Assembly (NCBI RefSeq): GCF_042433955.1
Contig: NZ_JBHLUH010000089.1
Location: 62,001 to 126,000 of the forward strand
From: Phytohabitans kaempferiae
GTDB taxonomy: Bacteria > Actinomycetota > Actinomycetes > Mycobacteriales > Micromonosporaceae
DNA: 64,000 bases
Reading direction: 5' to 3'
In this document: positions 52,223 through 61,372 of the stretch, piece after piece
How positions within the stretch are numbered: the stretch's first letter is position 1
Layout of the letters: every line of letters begins with the position of its first letter
The notes under the pieces: model-generated
Databases searched by the model: none
Told to the model about the DNA's origin: nothing
Seen by the model: only the letters and a program-made list of their open reading frames with translations
Translations under genes and position numbers: made by a program

Positions 52223-52421
52223 GCTGAGCGACCGGTTGGTGGGGTGAGGATTCCACGGGTTTGGTGTCCGCGCTTTCGCGGCTGAGCCGCCGGTCAGAGA
52301 TGGGGCTGAGCCGCCGGTCAGTGGTCGGGCTGAGCCGGCGGTCAGCGTGCGCGACCGAGCCGTGCGGTGGCTGAGCCGGCGGGCAGCGGGCGGGGCCGGT
52401 CCGCCCTGAGCCGCCGGTCAG
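52223..52421. repeat. Dispersed GCTGAGCCGCCGGTCAG repeats, six copies
   Basis: The 17-base word GCTGAGCCGCCGGTCAG, or a one- to few-base variant, occurs at 52223, 52281, 52305, 52329, 52370 and 52405. Spacings are 58, 24, 24, 41 and 35 bases. The array fills the gap between the convergent AraC and DUF2231 genes. Unequal, GC-rich spacers and the degenerate units rule against CRISPR. Confidence 0.8.
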
Positions 52422-52430
52422 CCGCGTGGC

Positions 52431-52931
52431 TCACTGCCCTTCCCAGACCGCCTTCGCGCCGGAGTCGCCGGTGCGGACGACGTAGTAGAGCGCGGCCGCG
52501 GCCGCGAGCACCGACAACACGGCCAGCGCCACCGACAGGACGCGCGTGCCGCCCGGCCCGCCGGCGGTGCGGGCCGCGGCGCCGCCCGGACCGACGAAGG
52601 ACACCAGCGCGAGCGTCACCACGCCAAGCGCGATCGCCGCCCACATCGTCATCGTGCCGAGGTCCTGGTGCTGCTCGATCACCGGCACGAACTCCTCCGT
52701 CACGCGGTCCCGCTCCCGCATCCGCTCGAAGAACGCGTCGCCGGAGAGCTTCGCCAGCAGTGCGGAGATCGGCCCGACCACCGCGAGACCGGCCAGGACG
52801 AGCCGGATGTGCGGGCGGAGGAAGGGCAGTATCGCGTACGCCACCGCCGCCAGTGCGAGCAGCGGTACGAACACCACCGCCGCGTGGATCAGCAGGGGGT
52901 GGGCGGGAATCCCCATTAACTCCTCGAACAC
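52431..52931 (-). CDS. DUF2231-type membrane protein
   Basis: The 166-residue protein has four membrane spans: GIPAHPLLIHAAVVFVPLLA, HIRLVLAGLAVVGPISALLA, MTMWAAIALGVVTLALVSFV and RVLSVALAVLSVLAAAAALY. The H-P-L-x-I-H motif in span 1 and a charged segment between spans 2 and 3 (RMRERDRVTEEFVPVIEQHQ) are typical of DUF2231. Function unknown; the paired His could bind haem or metal. The GTG at 52929-52931 has GAGGAG upstream. Confidence 0.82.
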   Translation of the reverse strand: MFEELMGIPAHPLLIHAAVVFVPLLALAAVAYAILPFLRPHIRLVLAGLAVVGPISALLAKLSGDAFFERMRERDRVTEEFVPVIEQHQDLGTMTMWAAIALGVVTLALVSFVGPGGAAARTAGGPGGTRVLSVALAVLSVLAAAAALYYVVRTGDSGAKAVWEGQ

Positions 52932-53360
52932 GGTCTCTCCTCGGTCGTGGGCTGCGCGTTGGCGTACGGATACCACGCGCCCAGGCGGTAGGTGGTTCAA
53001 TCCTCAATCAAAAAGAAACAGGGAACGTGCGTCGCCGCCCGTGGCGGTCGCGTTCGTGCTGGCGGGCCGGCTCCCGGCTGTCATCGGTGGAGCGGGACCT
53101 GTGGACCGGCGTGGCACGGCTCTGCGGGGCGAGGCGCGGGGGCGGCGTTCTCGATCGAGACACCTGCCGACCGTACATCGAACGCCGCTGAAGTGGTTGG
53201 ACGTCCGACCTGCTCGTGGGCGGCCGGGCCGGCCGGTGCACGTGGACGGTGCACAGTGGACCCGGCTCCGGACGCGTGTCCTTTCCCGGCCGCGGCGACC
53301 TCCTCGACGACGCGAAAGCCGGCGCGGCCGGGCGCCTGCCCCGACCGCACCGGTGCCCGC
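52932..53360. other. Intergenic stretch, no gene recognised
   Basis: About 430 bases upstream of the DUF2231 gene. A short AT-rich patch at about 52994-53025 (near tcaatcaaaaagaaacag) may hold its promoter. Frames here are Arg/Pro-rich shadows. Confidence 0.4.
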
Positions 53361-54401
<1,041 letters not shown>

Positions 54402-54603
54402 GTGTCCTCCCCACAATCCGGATGGATCGATTGTGAGGAATCTTCGCGCTTCTCGATACCGGCTGTGTGACCGAGGGGCGAAGTCCGGATAGATGGTGGT
54501 CGACGGCGAGGCTCCCGGCTCCCGGTGGACGGCCGTCCTGCTGTGGATGCGCGCCGGGCCGTGGCGCGGCCGTGCGGCCGTGCGGCCTGGCCGCCGTGTG
54601 GCC

Positions 54604-55521
54604 TCAGTGGTCGCCGGGCGCGCCTCCGGTGTCACCGAGCAGGTCCACACCGAGCGGGGTGAGCCGGTGCACGACCGCGCCGCCCTCGCGTTCGCTGGTG
54701 AGGAGGCCGGCGGCGCGGAGGGCGGTGGCGTGTTCGGAGACCGACGGCAGGCTTACGCCGGCAGCGCGGGCGAGCGCCGTCGTCGTGTGCCGCCCGGGCT
54801 CACCGAGCCGGCGGAGCACCGCGGCACGGGTCCGGCCGAGGAGGCGGGGGAGCGGGTCGCCGGGCGGCGCCGTGGGCGGGGCGGGGACCGGATACACCAG
54901 CAGCACCGGTCGCCCCGGCTCGACCAGCAGGCGCGGACGCGGGCCGGCGTAACGGCTGGGCGCCAGCAGCAGCCCTTCGCCGGTGCCATGCAGCTCGCCG
55001 CTCCACCACGTGTCGACCTGGAGCACCGGCGGTCGCCACCGCACCGAGGGATGCAGCCCGCCGAGTATGCCGTCCACACCGGACACCGCCCACCGGTGTG
55101 CCGCCCGGTCGACCGACCGGCGGTGCGCCAGCGCCAGCTCGCCCCACTGTGGACGAAGAGTGGCGTCGAACCATTCGCCGAGCGCCGCCGCCAGCAGTTC
55201 GACGGCGTCCCGGTCACCAGCGGCGAGGCGCCGTCGCCACGGTGTCGCCGGCAGGTGCGCGTACGCCCGCGCCACGTCGGCCCGTACGCGCCGGCGGGGT
55301 GTGGAGCGGATCGCGTCGAGGCCGGCCTCCACCGAGTCGAGCCCCTGGTAGGGCGTGACGAAGTCGGGCACCAGCCCGCGCGCCGGCAGCAGGTGGCGGA
55401 GAGGGCCGGCGGCCGCGCCGGGCAACACCTGGCTGGCGAGCACCGCCGTGCCGACCGGGTGCGGGCGCCGCACGAGCCGTACCCGCCCCAGGTCGGCCGG
55501 CCCGAGACGCAACGAGATCAC
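54604..55521 (-). CDS. Winged-helix (ArsR-like) transcriptional regulator
   Basis: The 305-residue protein has a C-terminal winged-helix DNA-binding domain (TRAAVLRRLGEPGRHTTTAL, VSLPSVSEHATALRAAGLLT) and a long N-terminal region of about 220 residues, as in the streptomycete ArsR-like group with an extra sensory domain. The GTG at 55521 gives a Met-Ile-Ser-Leu-Arg start; no clear ribosome site. It is divergent from the LpqC-like lipoprotein gene by about 100 bases, a possible target. Confidence 0.85.
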   Translation of the reverse strand: MISLRLGPADLGRVRLVRRPHPVGTAVLASQVLPGAAAGPLRHLLPARGLVPDFVTPYQGLDSVEAGLDAIRSTPRRRVRADVARAYAHLPATPWRRRLAAGDRDAVELLAAALGEWFDATLRPQWGELALAHRRSVDRAAHRWAVSGVDGILGGLHPSVRWRPPVLQVDTWWSGELHGTGEGLLLAPSRYAGPRPRLLVEPGRPVLLVYPVPAPPTAPPGDPLPRLLGRTRAAVLRRLGEPGRHTTTALARAAGVSLPSVSEHATALRAAGLLTSEREGGAVVHRLTPLGVDLLGDTGGAPGDH

Positions 55522-55618
55522 CCAAGCAGCTTGCCGGTGTTCGGTCCTCGCCGAAAGGGTTGACCCGCGGGAGCGCCGGCGCGGAGGGTATCCCTACGGG
55601 GGCGGAAGGGGCCGGCTG

Positions 55619-56521
55619 GTGCGACGGACAGCGATGTGGGGCGTTTCGGTCAGCCTGGTGCTCGGCCTCGCCGCGTGCGGCGGCGACGGGTCGGCACCCT
55701 CCGCGAGCCAGGGGACGCCCACGAGCGCGGCGCCCGCCGTCGAGCCGGCGCCGGGCCGGCACCAGCTCACCTTCGACCACAATGGAACGACCCGCCGGTA
55801 CCGCCTCCACGCACCGCCCGGCTACGACGCCACACGGCCGGTGCCGCTGGTGATCGCGCTGCACCCGTTCCCCGGCGACGGGCTGTCGATGAGCGAGATG
55901 GTCGGGCTGGACGAGGTGGCGGCGCGGGAGGGCTTCCTGACGGCGTACCCGGACGGGGTCGACGGCGGCTTCAACGCGTTCGTCTGTTGTGGACAGGCGG
56001 ACGACGTCGGCTTCCTCAGGGCGCTCACCGAGCACCTGGTGGGCGCGTGGCGGGTCGACCCGGACCGGGTGTACCTCACCGGCATTTCCAACGGCGGCGA
56101 CCTCAGCTTCCGCGCCGCGGTCGACGCGACCGGGGTCTTCGCCGCGATCGGGGCGGTGAGCGGCGGCTTCATCGGCGCGCTACCGGCGAGCCCCGGCTAC
56201 GCGCCGAAAAGCCCGGTATCGGTGATCACGTTCATCGGTGACCAGGACCGGTACGCGAGCCAGTTTGAGGAAGGCGTCAAGAACTGGCGGGAGCGGCTTG
56301 GTTGCACCGAGGTCATGCCGGCGCCGAAGCGGCCCGCGCCGAACGTCGCACTGAGCCGGGCCCGCTGCGCGGACGGGAGCGACGTCGAGGTGTACACGGT
56401 CGAGGGGATGGGGCACTCCTGGCCGGGCGCCAAGTCCGGTGCGATGGCGGCGCCGGACGCGGGAGTGGTGGCGACGGACCTCATGTGGCGGTTCTTCGCC
56501 GCCCACCCCCGTCCGCGCTGA
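55619..56521 (+). CDS. Lipoprotein esterase, LpqC/PHB-depolymerase-like
   Basis: The 300-residue exported lipoprotein has a short signal ending LGLAAC, giving lipidated Cys20. The alpha/beta-hydrolase core follows: VPLVIALHPFPGDGLSM, the nucleophile elbow GISNGGDLSF, Asp in FIGDQDRY and His in VEGMGHSWPG. The family includes feruloyl esterase-like and PHB depolymerase-like enzymes. The GTG at 55619 has GGAAGGGG about eight bases upstream. A strong hairpin follows the gene. Confidence 0.88.
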   Translation: MRRTAMWGVSVSLVLGLAACGGDGSAPSASQGTPTSAAPAVEPAPGRHQLTFDHNGTTRRYRLHAPPGYDATRPVPLVIALHPFPGDGLSMSEMVGLDEVAAREGFLTAYPDGVDGGFNAFVCCGQADDVGFLRALTEHLVGAWRVDPDRVYLTGISNGGDLSFRAAVDATGVFAAIGAVSGGFIGALPASPGYAPKSPVSVITFIGDQDRYASQFEEGVKNWRERLGCTEVMPAPKRPAPNVALSRARCADGSDVEVYTVEGMGHSWPGAKSGAMAAPDAGVVATDLMWRFFAAHPRPR

Positions 56522-56583
56522 CCCGCGCCGTCGTCGACACCTGCTCGGGCTGTCCACCGGCGGGTCCGTCCACAGGCAGGGCG

Positions 56584-56643
56584 TGCGGTCGACCTGGCGG
56601 CGGGGCGCGGTGACGTTCGCGCCCCGTGGCCAGGTCGACCGCA
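56584..56643. terminator. Long bipartite hairpin between convergent genes
   Basis: TGCGGTCGACCTGG (56584-56597) pairs perfectly with CCAGGTCGACCGCA (56630-56643), and inside it GGGGCGCG pairs with CGCGCCCC. The near-perfect palindromic stem works in both directions and would end transcription of both flanking genes. Its stem is flanked by no U-tract. Confidence 0.75.
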
Positions 56644-56671
56644 GGCCGTGGTGTTGACGGCCTGCGGCGGC

Positions 56672-58597
56672 CTACTGGGCGAAGGCGGTCAGGAAACGGT
56701 CGCGGAAGGCGTCCATCCGCCACACCGGGGTCCGTGGTCCGGGCTTGAGCCCCGCCTCCCAACCCCACGCGGTGACCCGGTCGAGCACCGCCGGGTCGCG
56801 GGCGACGATCGTGATGGGCACGTCCCGCGTGGCGTCCGCGCCGGTCACGATCCGCGCCGGCTGGTGGTCGCCGAGGAAGACCAGCACGAGGTCGTCGTCG
56901 CCGTACTCTTCCACGTACGAGACGAGTGTGTTGAGGGAGTACTCCACGGAGAGGCGGTACTGCGTGCGCACGCGCGCCGGGTCCTTCCACACCTCCTCCG
57001 GCGAGTCGCCCACGCGCGCCTCCTCGATGAAGATGGAGCCGTCCCCAACTTCGTCCCAGTCGAGCCACTTGGGCAGCGGCGTCCACGGGCCGTGGCTGGA
57101 GACGAGCGGGATCACCGACATCAGCGGCGGATGGTCGGGCTTGCCGTGCTCGAAGCGTTCGAAGGCGAGCATCGTGTACTGGTCGGGCATGGTCGCCCAG
57201 CTGAAGCCGACACCTCGGTAGCCGAGGCTGTGCAGGTCGTACACGCGGTCGAACTCGTAGAACCGCCCTTCCGGCCACGCCCGCGTGATGCCCGGCATGA
57301 CACCGACCGTGTCCCACTCGGCCCTCGCGAACGCACCGGTCAGCGTGAGGCGGTCGCTGGCGGTCACGGTGTGGTACCGCTGCTGGTTGTTCACCCACAG
57401 GCCGGACAGGAGTGTGGAGTGGGCGAGCCAACTGCCCCCGCCCGAGGTGGGGGAGGTGAGCCAGCCGCTGCGGGAGGCGTAGCCGGCGGCGGTGAGGCGA
57501 CGGTCGCCGTCCGCGAGCACCGCGCCGATCTGGGACGCGAACTCCGGGTCCTCGACCGCGTCCCGCCCGTAGCTCTCCACGAACGCGAGCACCACGTCCT
57601 TCCCCCGTAGCCCGCCGAGCAGCTGCTCCGGCGGCGTGTCGCGGAACGCGTCCATCGCCGCCTCCTCCCGGAACGCCTGCTGGTCGCGGATGCTGGCCAC
57701 CACGCGGCGGCCGTGGTCGTACGCGAGCGTGGCGGTGTCCCGGGCGGCGACCGGCTCGCCGGGCACGATCTCCACGCCGACGACCGCGCAGGCGACCCAT
57801 CCGGCCGTGAGCGCGGCCACGGTGCGGGCGGAGGCGGTGCGGTGTCTCGCGGCCACAGTTGACAGTCGCAGGAGGGAGAGCGCCGCGAGTACGGGCAGGG
57901 CGATGGCGAGCACCACCGCGCCGACCACCGCGCCGACCGCGCCCGCCTGGCCCACCGAGTCGCGGAGCACGACCAGCGCGTCGTCGAGAAGGACCCAGTC
58001 GAGTACGAGGTCGAAGGGGCGGTCCAGCACCGAGAGGAAGCCCATGTCCAGAAGGCGCACGACCGCGAGCACACCGAGGAGCGCGCCGACCACCACGGCC
58101 ACCGGGCGGCGCGGCGCCGCCGGAAGCAGGAGCAGGACGGCGATGCCGACAAGAGCTTCCAGGGGTACGCGGGCGAAGACGCCCGGCCGCAGCAGCTCCA
58201 GGTCGCCCGGTGCGACGAGCGCGGCGAGCACGAGGAGGCCGGCGAGCACGGTGACGGCGACCGAGGCGGCTCGCCGGAGGTGCGTGGCTTTCGGGCGAGC
58301 GGTCGGCGCCGGTGTTTCCGGCTCGTCCGGTGCCCGGTCGTCGGGCACCCGCGCCGCGGGCGCGCCGGCCGGTGGCTGCTCGGGGCGAGGCTGCTGGCTG
58401 TTCGGTGGCTGCTTGGGGCGAGGCTGCCCGTCCCCGACCTCGTCGGGCGCCCCCACCGGTGACGGCTTCCCGTCCCGTATCCGCCCGGCCGGCGGCTGCG
58501 CGGGCGCTCGATCCTCCGGCGCCCGTTCCTGCGGTCCGTGGCTGTCCGGCACCTGATCGTCTGGTACCCGCGTGTCACGCACCTGCTTCTTCGGCAC
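56672..58597 (-). CDS. Membrane sulfatase-fold protein, LTA-synthase-like
   Basis: The 641-residue protein has a Pro-rich hydrophilic N-terminus (about 115 residues), about five membrane spans (VAVTVLAGLLVLAALVAPGD; LEALVGIAVLLLLPAAP; VAVVVGALLGVLAVVRLLD and others) and an extracytoplasmic sulfatase/alkaline-phosphatase-fold domain: VVLAFVESYGRDAVEDPEFA with Glu and Tyr near the metal site, SGGGSWLAHSTLLSG, and LVLVFLGDHQPARIV with the metal-binding Asp-His. It probably transfers phosphoglycerol or phosphoethanolamine or hydrolyses a wall phosphoester. The GTG at 58595-58597 has AAGGA eight bases upstream. Confidence 0.82.
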   Translation of the reverse strand: MPKKQVRDTRVPDDQVPDSHGPQERAPEDRAPAQPPAGRIRDGKPSPVGAPDEVGDGQPRPKQPPNSQQPRPEQPPAGAPAARVPDDRAPDEPETPAPTARPKATHLRRAASVAVTVLAGLLVLAALVAPGDLELLRPGVFARVPLEALVGIAVLLLLPAAPRRPVAVVVGALLGVLAVVRLLDMGFLSVLDRPFDLVLDWVLLDDALVVLRDSVGQAGAVGAVVGAVVLAIALPVLAALSLLRLSTVAARHRTASARTVAALTAGWVACAVVGVEIVPGEPVAARDTATLAYDHGRRVVASIRDQQAFREEAAMDAFRDTPPEQLLGGLRGKDVVLAFVESYGRDAVEDPEFASQIGAVLADGDRRLTAAGYASRSGWLTSPTSGGGSWLAHSTLLSGLWVNNQQRYHTVTASDRLTLTGAFARAEWDTVGVMPGITRAWPEGRFYEFDRVYDLHSLGYRGVGFSWATMPDQYTMLAFERFEHGKPDHPPLMSVIPLVSSHGPWTPLPKWLDWDEVGDGSIFIEEARVGDSPEEVWKDPARVRTQYRLSVEYSLNTLVSYVEEYGDDDLVLVFLGDHQPARIVTGADATRDVPITIVARDPAVLDRVTAWGWEAGLKPGPRTPVWRMDAFRDRFLTAFAQ

Positions 58598-58684
58598 CCC
58601 AAAATCCTTCTGTGTGGCCCGGTGAGGCGGCCGATCGTACGCGGCCCGGTGAGGCGGTGATCGTGCGGGCACCCCGAAGAACTG

Positions 58685-58717
58685 TGTCTACCAGACATCT
58701 TGTGTCCACCGTATACT
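58685..58717 (+). promoter_or_regulatory. Operator and promoter before the TetR gene
   Basis: TGTCTACCAGACA (58685-58697) is a perfect five-base inverted repeat around three bases. TATACT at 58712-58717 is a near-consensus -10. The region lies between the divergent sulfatase-fold gene and the TetR gene, so autoregulation and control of the divergent gene are likely. Confidence 0.6.
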
Positions 58718-58758
58718 GGTGCGGATCGGTGCGAACGATGGACGCGGAGGTCGCGAGG

Positions 58759-59481
58759 ATGGCGACACCGGAAGGTGACACGACGGCCCCCAGCGCCGCT
58801 GGCGTGGAGCTGCTCTGGGGGCACCAGGGCCGGCGGACCCGGGGGCCGCGACCGGCGCTCACGCTCGCCAGCATCGCCGACGCGGCGATCCGGGTCGCCG
58901 ACGAGGAGGGCCTCGACGCGGTCTCGATGCAGCGGGTTGCCGCCGCGCTCGGCGTCACGAAGATGGCGCTGTACCGCTACGTCCCCAGCAAGGCCGAGCT
59001 CCTGGCCGTGATGACCGAGGTCGCGGTGGGCGAGCCTCCCGCCATCTACAACGTTCCCGGTGGCTGGCGGCGCAAGATCGAGGAGTGGGCCGAGATGCTG
59101 CGGGCCACCTGGCAGGAGCATCCATGGCTCCCCACCGCGACACTTGGCGAGCGTCTGATGGGGCCACGCGAGACGGGCTGGGCCGAGGTCGCGGTCTCGG
59201 CGCTGGAGGGCACCGGCCTGAGCGGCGCCGAGCGGATGAACGCGGTGTTCCTCGTCAGCGGTCACGTGCGCAACACTCAGTCGCAGCCGTGGATCGCTGA
59301 CCCGCGGCTCAGCCCGCTGCTCACCGACCTCGTGCGCCGGGAGAAGGAGCGCTTTTCGGCCCTGGTCGCGGCCATCGACGACACGGGTCCGGACGCCGGT
59401 GACAACGGCTGGTCGTTCGGGCTCAACCGCATCCTCGACGGCCTGGAGCAGCTGATCGAGTCACGTGCCGCGTTCGCCTGA
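58759..59481 (+). CDS. TetR-family regulator, TetR_C type
   Basis: The 240-residue protein has an N-terminal extension, then a TetR helix-turn-helix (LASIADAAIRVADEEGLDAV; LGVTKMALYRYVPSKAELLA) and a C-domain like that of tetracycline-repressor-type regulators. The ATG at 58759 is chosen because GGAGG lies eight bases upstream; the ATG at 58738 would add seven residues. It is divergent from the membrane sulfatase-fold gene. Confidence 0.9.
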   Translation: MATPEGDTTAPSAAGVELLWGHQGRRTRGPRPALTLASIADAAIRVADEEGLDAVSMQRVAAALGVTKMALYRYVPSKAELLAVMTEVAVGEPPAIYNVPGGWRRKIEEWAEMLRATWQEHPWLPTATLGERLMGPRETGWAEVAVSALEGTGLSGAERMNAVFLVSGHVRNTQSQPWIADPRLSPLLTDLVRREKERFSALVAAIDDTGPDAGDNGWSFGLNRILDGLEQLIESRAAFA

Positions 59482-59572
59482 CCCGCGTCCGCACCGCCGG
59501 GCGCCGGGCCGCGTAGCCGTCACGTCGGGCTCCCCGCCACAGATCGCGGCAGCGGTGGGGATGGACCCTGGG

Positions 59573-59659
59573 GTCTGTTTCGTAAGGGCATGGCCTGCGG
59601 CGGTACCGGACGCCGCCTGGACTCCGCCTCGGCTCGAACCGACCCCTTGTGAAACAGAC
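59573..59659. mobile_element. 87-bp MITE-like element with terminal inverted repeats
   Basis: GTCTGTTTCGTAAGGG (59573-59588) is repeated in inverted form as CCCTTGTGAAACAGAC (59644-59659), 14 of 16 bases matching. The ends resemble IS-type termini, and the 55-base interior has no gene. It ends two bases from the stop codon of the minus-strand SRPBCC-like gene, so it may supply that gene's terminator hairpin. A short non-autonomous element is the best reading; a stable hairpin terminator is the alternative. Confidence 0.55.
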
Positions 59660-59660
59660 G

Positions 59661-60122
59661 CTAGCCGCCGCGGCGGTAGGTGAGCCCGAAGTCGACGTGC
59701 CACTGCTCGCCGTCTCGCGACATCTCCCACTGCCCGTCGATGACCTGGCCGTCGTCGCTGAGCGTGCCCGTGTACCGCTGGTTGAAGCCGGGCGCGTGGC
59801 GCCAGACCGCCCACACTCCGCCGTCGAACGTCATCTGGTAGACGCGGTACACACCGCGCGCGTCCGCGTACATCATCGTGAACTGCTCGGTGGCGTCGTC
59901 GAGCCCGATGAGCGCGGTGGGGGGCATCGGGTTGTCCTCCCGCCACACCGCCGGCGTCGACTCCGGCAGCGGATGGCTGTCGGCGAACTGCCGCAGGAAC
60001 TTGCCGTCCTCGACCCAGGTGAACTCGCACCAACCCGAGCCCACGCCCTCCACGCTCGGCTGCACGATCCACCGGCCGACCAGCGCGTCGAGCCGGACCA
60101 GGTCCGGATGTCTGGCGCCCAT
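59661..60122 (-). CDS. DUF1579-like small beta-barrel protein
   Basis: The 153-residue protein starts with HPDLVRLDALVGRWIVQPSV and repeats beta-strand patterns: CEFTWVEDGKFLRQFADSH, TALIGLDDATEQFTMMYADA, YQMTFDGGVWAVWRHAPGFN and HVDFGLTYRRGG. This matches small lipocalin-like DUF1579 proteins of unknown ligand. The ATG at 60120-60122 has GAAGGCGACGGC upstream. Confidence 0.72.
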   Translation of the reverse strand: MGARHPDLVRLDALVGRWIVQPSVEGVGSGWCEFTWVEDGKFLRQFADSHPLPESTPAVWREDNPMPPTALIGLDDATEQFTMMYADARGVYRVYQMTFDGGVWAVWRHAPGFNQRYTGTLSDDGQVIDGQWEMSRDGEQWHVDFGLTYRRGG

Positions 60123-60217
60123 GCCGTCGCCTTCCGTGTGGGGTGATCACTCGTCACGGTACCGGCGGACACAGAAACGCGCGTGTCAGCGACCGGGCGC
60201 CGGACAGCGGCGAGGGG

Positions 60218-60706
60218 TCAGATGGCCACGGCGAGGCGGCGGTCGATGCCGGTGCCATAGTGCGGGTCGCGGCCGCGGATGTGCACCTCGTGCGAGGTGG
60301 CGCGGGCCACGTACAGCCGGAGGGGCGAGTCGCCGCTCAGCTCCTCGGGCGTGAACGCGTGCGCGCCGGGCTTGACCCGCGCGAACGCCGCGGCGCAGCG
60401 CTCCGCCAGGTCCTCGTCGGGTACGGCGGCCGCGTCGGCCTCCAGATAGACCGCGCGACCGTCGCCGACCGGTGCGGTCGAGTCGAAGATGACGATGGCC
60501 ACGGCCGGGCGGGCGGCGAGGTTGGCCGAGTGGCGGGCGGCGGGGGAGGAGACCCAGTGGAAGTCGCGGTAGTCGGCGTGTGTGAAGTAGACCGGCGACA
60601 GCCGCGGCCGGCCGTCCGGCTCGCTCGTGCCCAGTGTCATGTAGCTGTTGGCGTCGATCACGCGCCGGGCCATGCCGGCCAGGTCGTCGTCGGATGCGGG
60701 CCCCAT
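60218..60706 (-). CDS. Pyridoxamine 5'-phosphate oxidase-fold protein
   Basis: The 162-residue protein has the flavin-binding split-barrel pattern: SYMTLGTSEPDGRPRLSPVY, FHWVSSPAARHSANLAARPA, VAIVIFDSTAPVGDGRAVYL. It probably binds FMN or F420 and reduces a small molecule; true pyridoxamine oxidase activity is unlikely at this length. The ATG at 60704-60706 follows TAGCGT by a distance suited to a leaderless transcript; a GTG three codons upstream is possible. Confidence 0.8.
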   Translation of the reverse strand: MGPASDDDLAGMARRVIDANSYMTLGTSEPDGRPRLSPVYFTHADYRDFHWVSSPAARHSANLAARPAVAIVIFDSTAPVGDGRAVYLEADAAAVPDEDLAERCAAAFARVKPGAHAFTPEELSGDSPLRLYVARATSHEVHIRGRDPHYGTGIDRRLAVAI

Positions 60707-60716
60707 GCGCCCCACG

Positions 60717-61307
60717 CTACGACGCGCGCCGCGTCCGCGTGGCCCCCACCCGGAGGTGGGCCCGCTCGCCCTGCGGGCCGAAGAGGCTCAGCACCTCCAC
60801 CGGCGTGCCGCCGACGCTGCCGAACCAGTGTGGCACCCGCGTGTCGAACTCCGCCGCCTCACCCGGCTCCAGCACCAGGTCGTGGTCGCCGAGGACGACT
60901 CGGAGACGTCCATTGAGGACATACATCCACTCGTAGCCCTCGTGGGTCTGCGGGTCGGGAGTGGACCGTCCACTGGAGATGATCAGCTTGTATGCCTGGA
61001 CGCCGCCCGCGCGGCGGGTCAGCGGCACCATCGTCATGCCGTTGCGCCGGATGGGGCGCAGGTGCACGCGAGGGTCGCCGGTGGGCGGCGCGCCCACCAG
61101 CTCGTCGATCTGCACGCCGTGCGCGCGGGCGAGCGGCAGCAGCAGCTCGAGCGTCGGGCGGCGCTGGCCGGACTCCAGCCGGGAGAGCGTGGAGACCGAG
61201 ATGCCGGTCGTGGCGGAGAGGTCGTTGAGCGTGGTCTGCCGCCGCCGGCGCAGCTCCCGCAGCCGGGGGCCGACCGTGGCGAGCACGTCCTCCAGGTCAC
61301 CGTCCAC
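60717..61307 (-). CDS. XRE-family regulator with C-terminal cupin domain
   Basis: The 196-residue protein has an HTH_3 domain (LRELRRRRQTTLNDLSATTG, VSTLSRLESGQRRPTLELLL) and a C-terminal cupin (TPDPQTHEGYEWMYVLNGRL, EPGEAAEFDTRVPHWFGSVG) for ligand or metal sensing. The GTG at 61305-61307 has CAAACT seven bases upstream, pointing to a leaderless transcript. It is divergent from the thioredoxin-reductase-like enzyme and probably controls it. Confidence 0.9.
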   Translation of the reverse strand: MDGDLEDVLATVGPRLRELRRRRQTTLNDLSATTGISVSTLSRLESGQRRPTLELLLPLARAHGVQIDELVGAPPTGDPRVHLRPIRRNGMTMVPLTRRAGGVQAYKLIISSGRSTPDPQTHEGYEWMYVLNGRLRVVLGDHDLVLEPGEAAEFDTRVPHWFGSVGGTPVEVLSLFGPQGERAHLRVGATRTRRAS

Positions 61308-61316
61308 CTGCCCAGT

Positions 61317-61331
61317 TTGCCACAACGGCAA
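61317..61331. promoter_or_regulatory. Inverted repeat in the XRE-cupin/flavoprotein control region
   Basis: TTGCCACAACGGCAA is a five-base inverted repeat around five bases, 41 bases before the flavoprotein ATG and 10 bases before the XRE GTG. It is the best candidate site for the XRE regulator. Confidence 0.5.
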
Positions 61332-61372
61332 GATTCTTTGCGGACTCCTGGGAGGCGGGGGACCGTCGAGGC

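Noticed and set aside
52223..52421. CRISPR-like repeat array
   Set aside because: Repeat units are degenerate, spacers differ from 7 to 41 bases, are GC-rich like the surroundings, and no cas genes are present.
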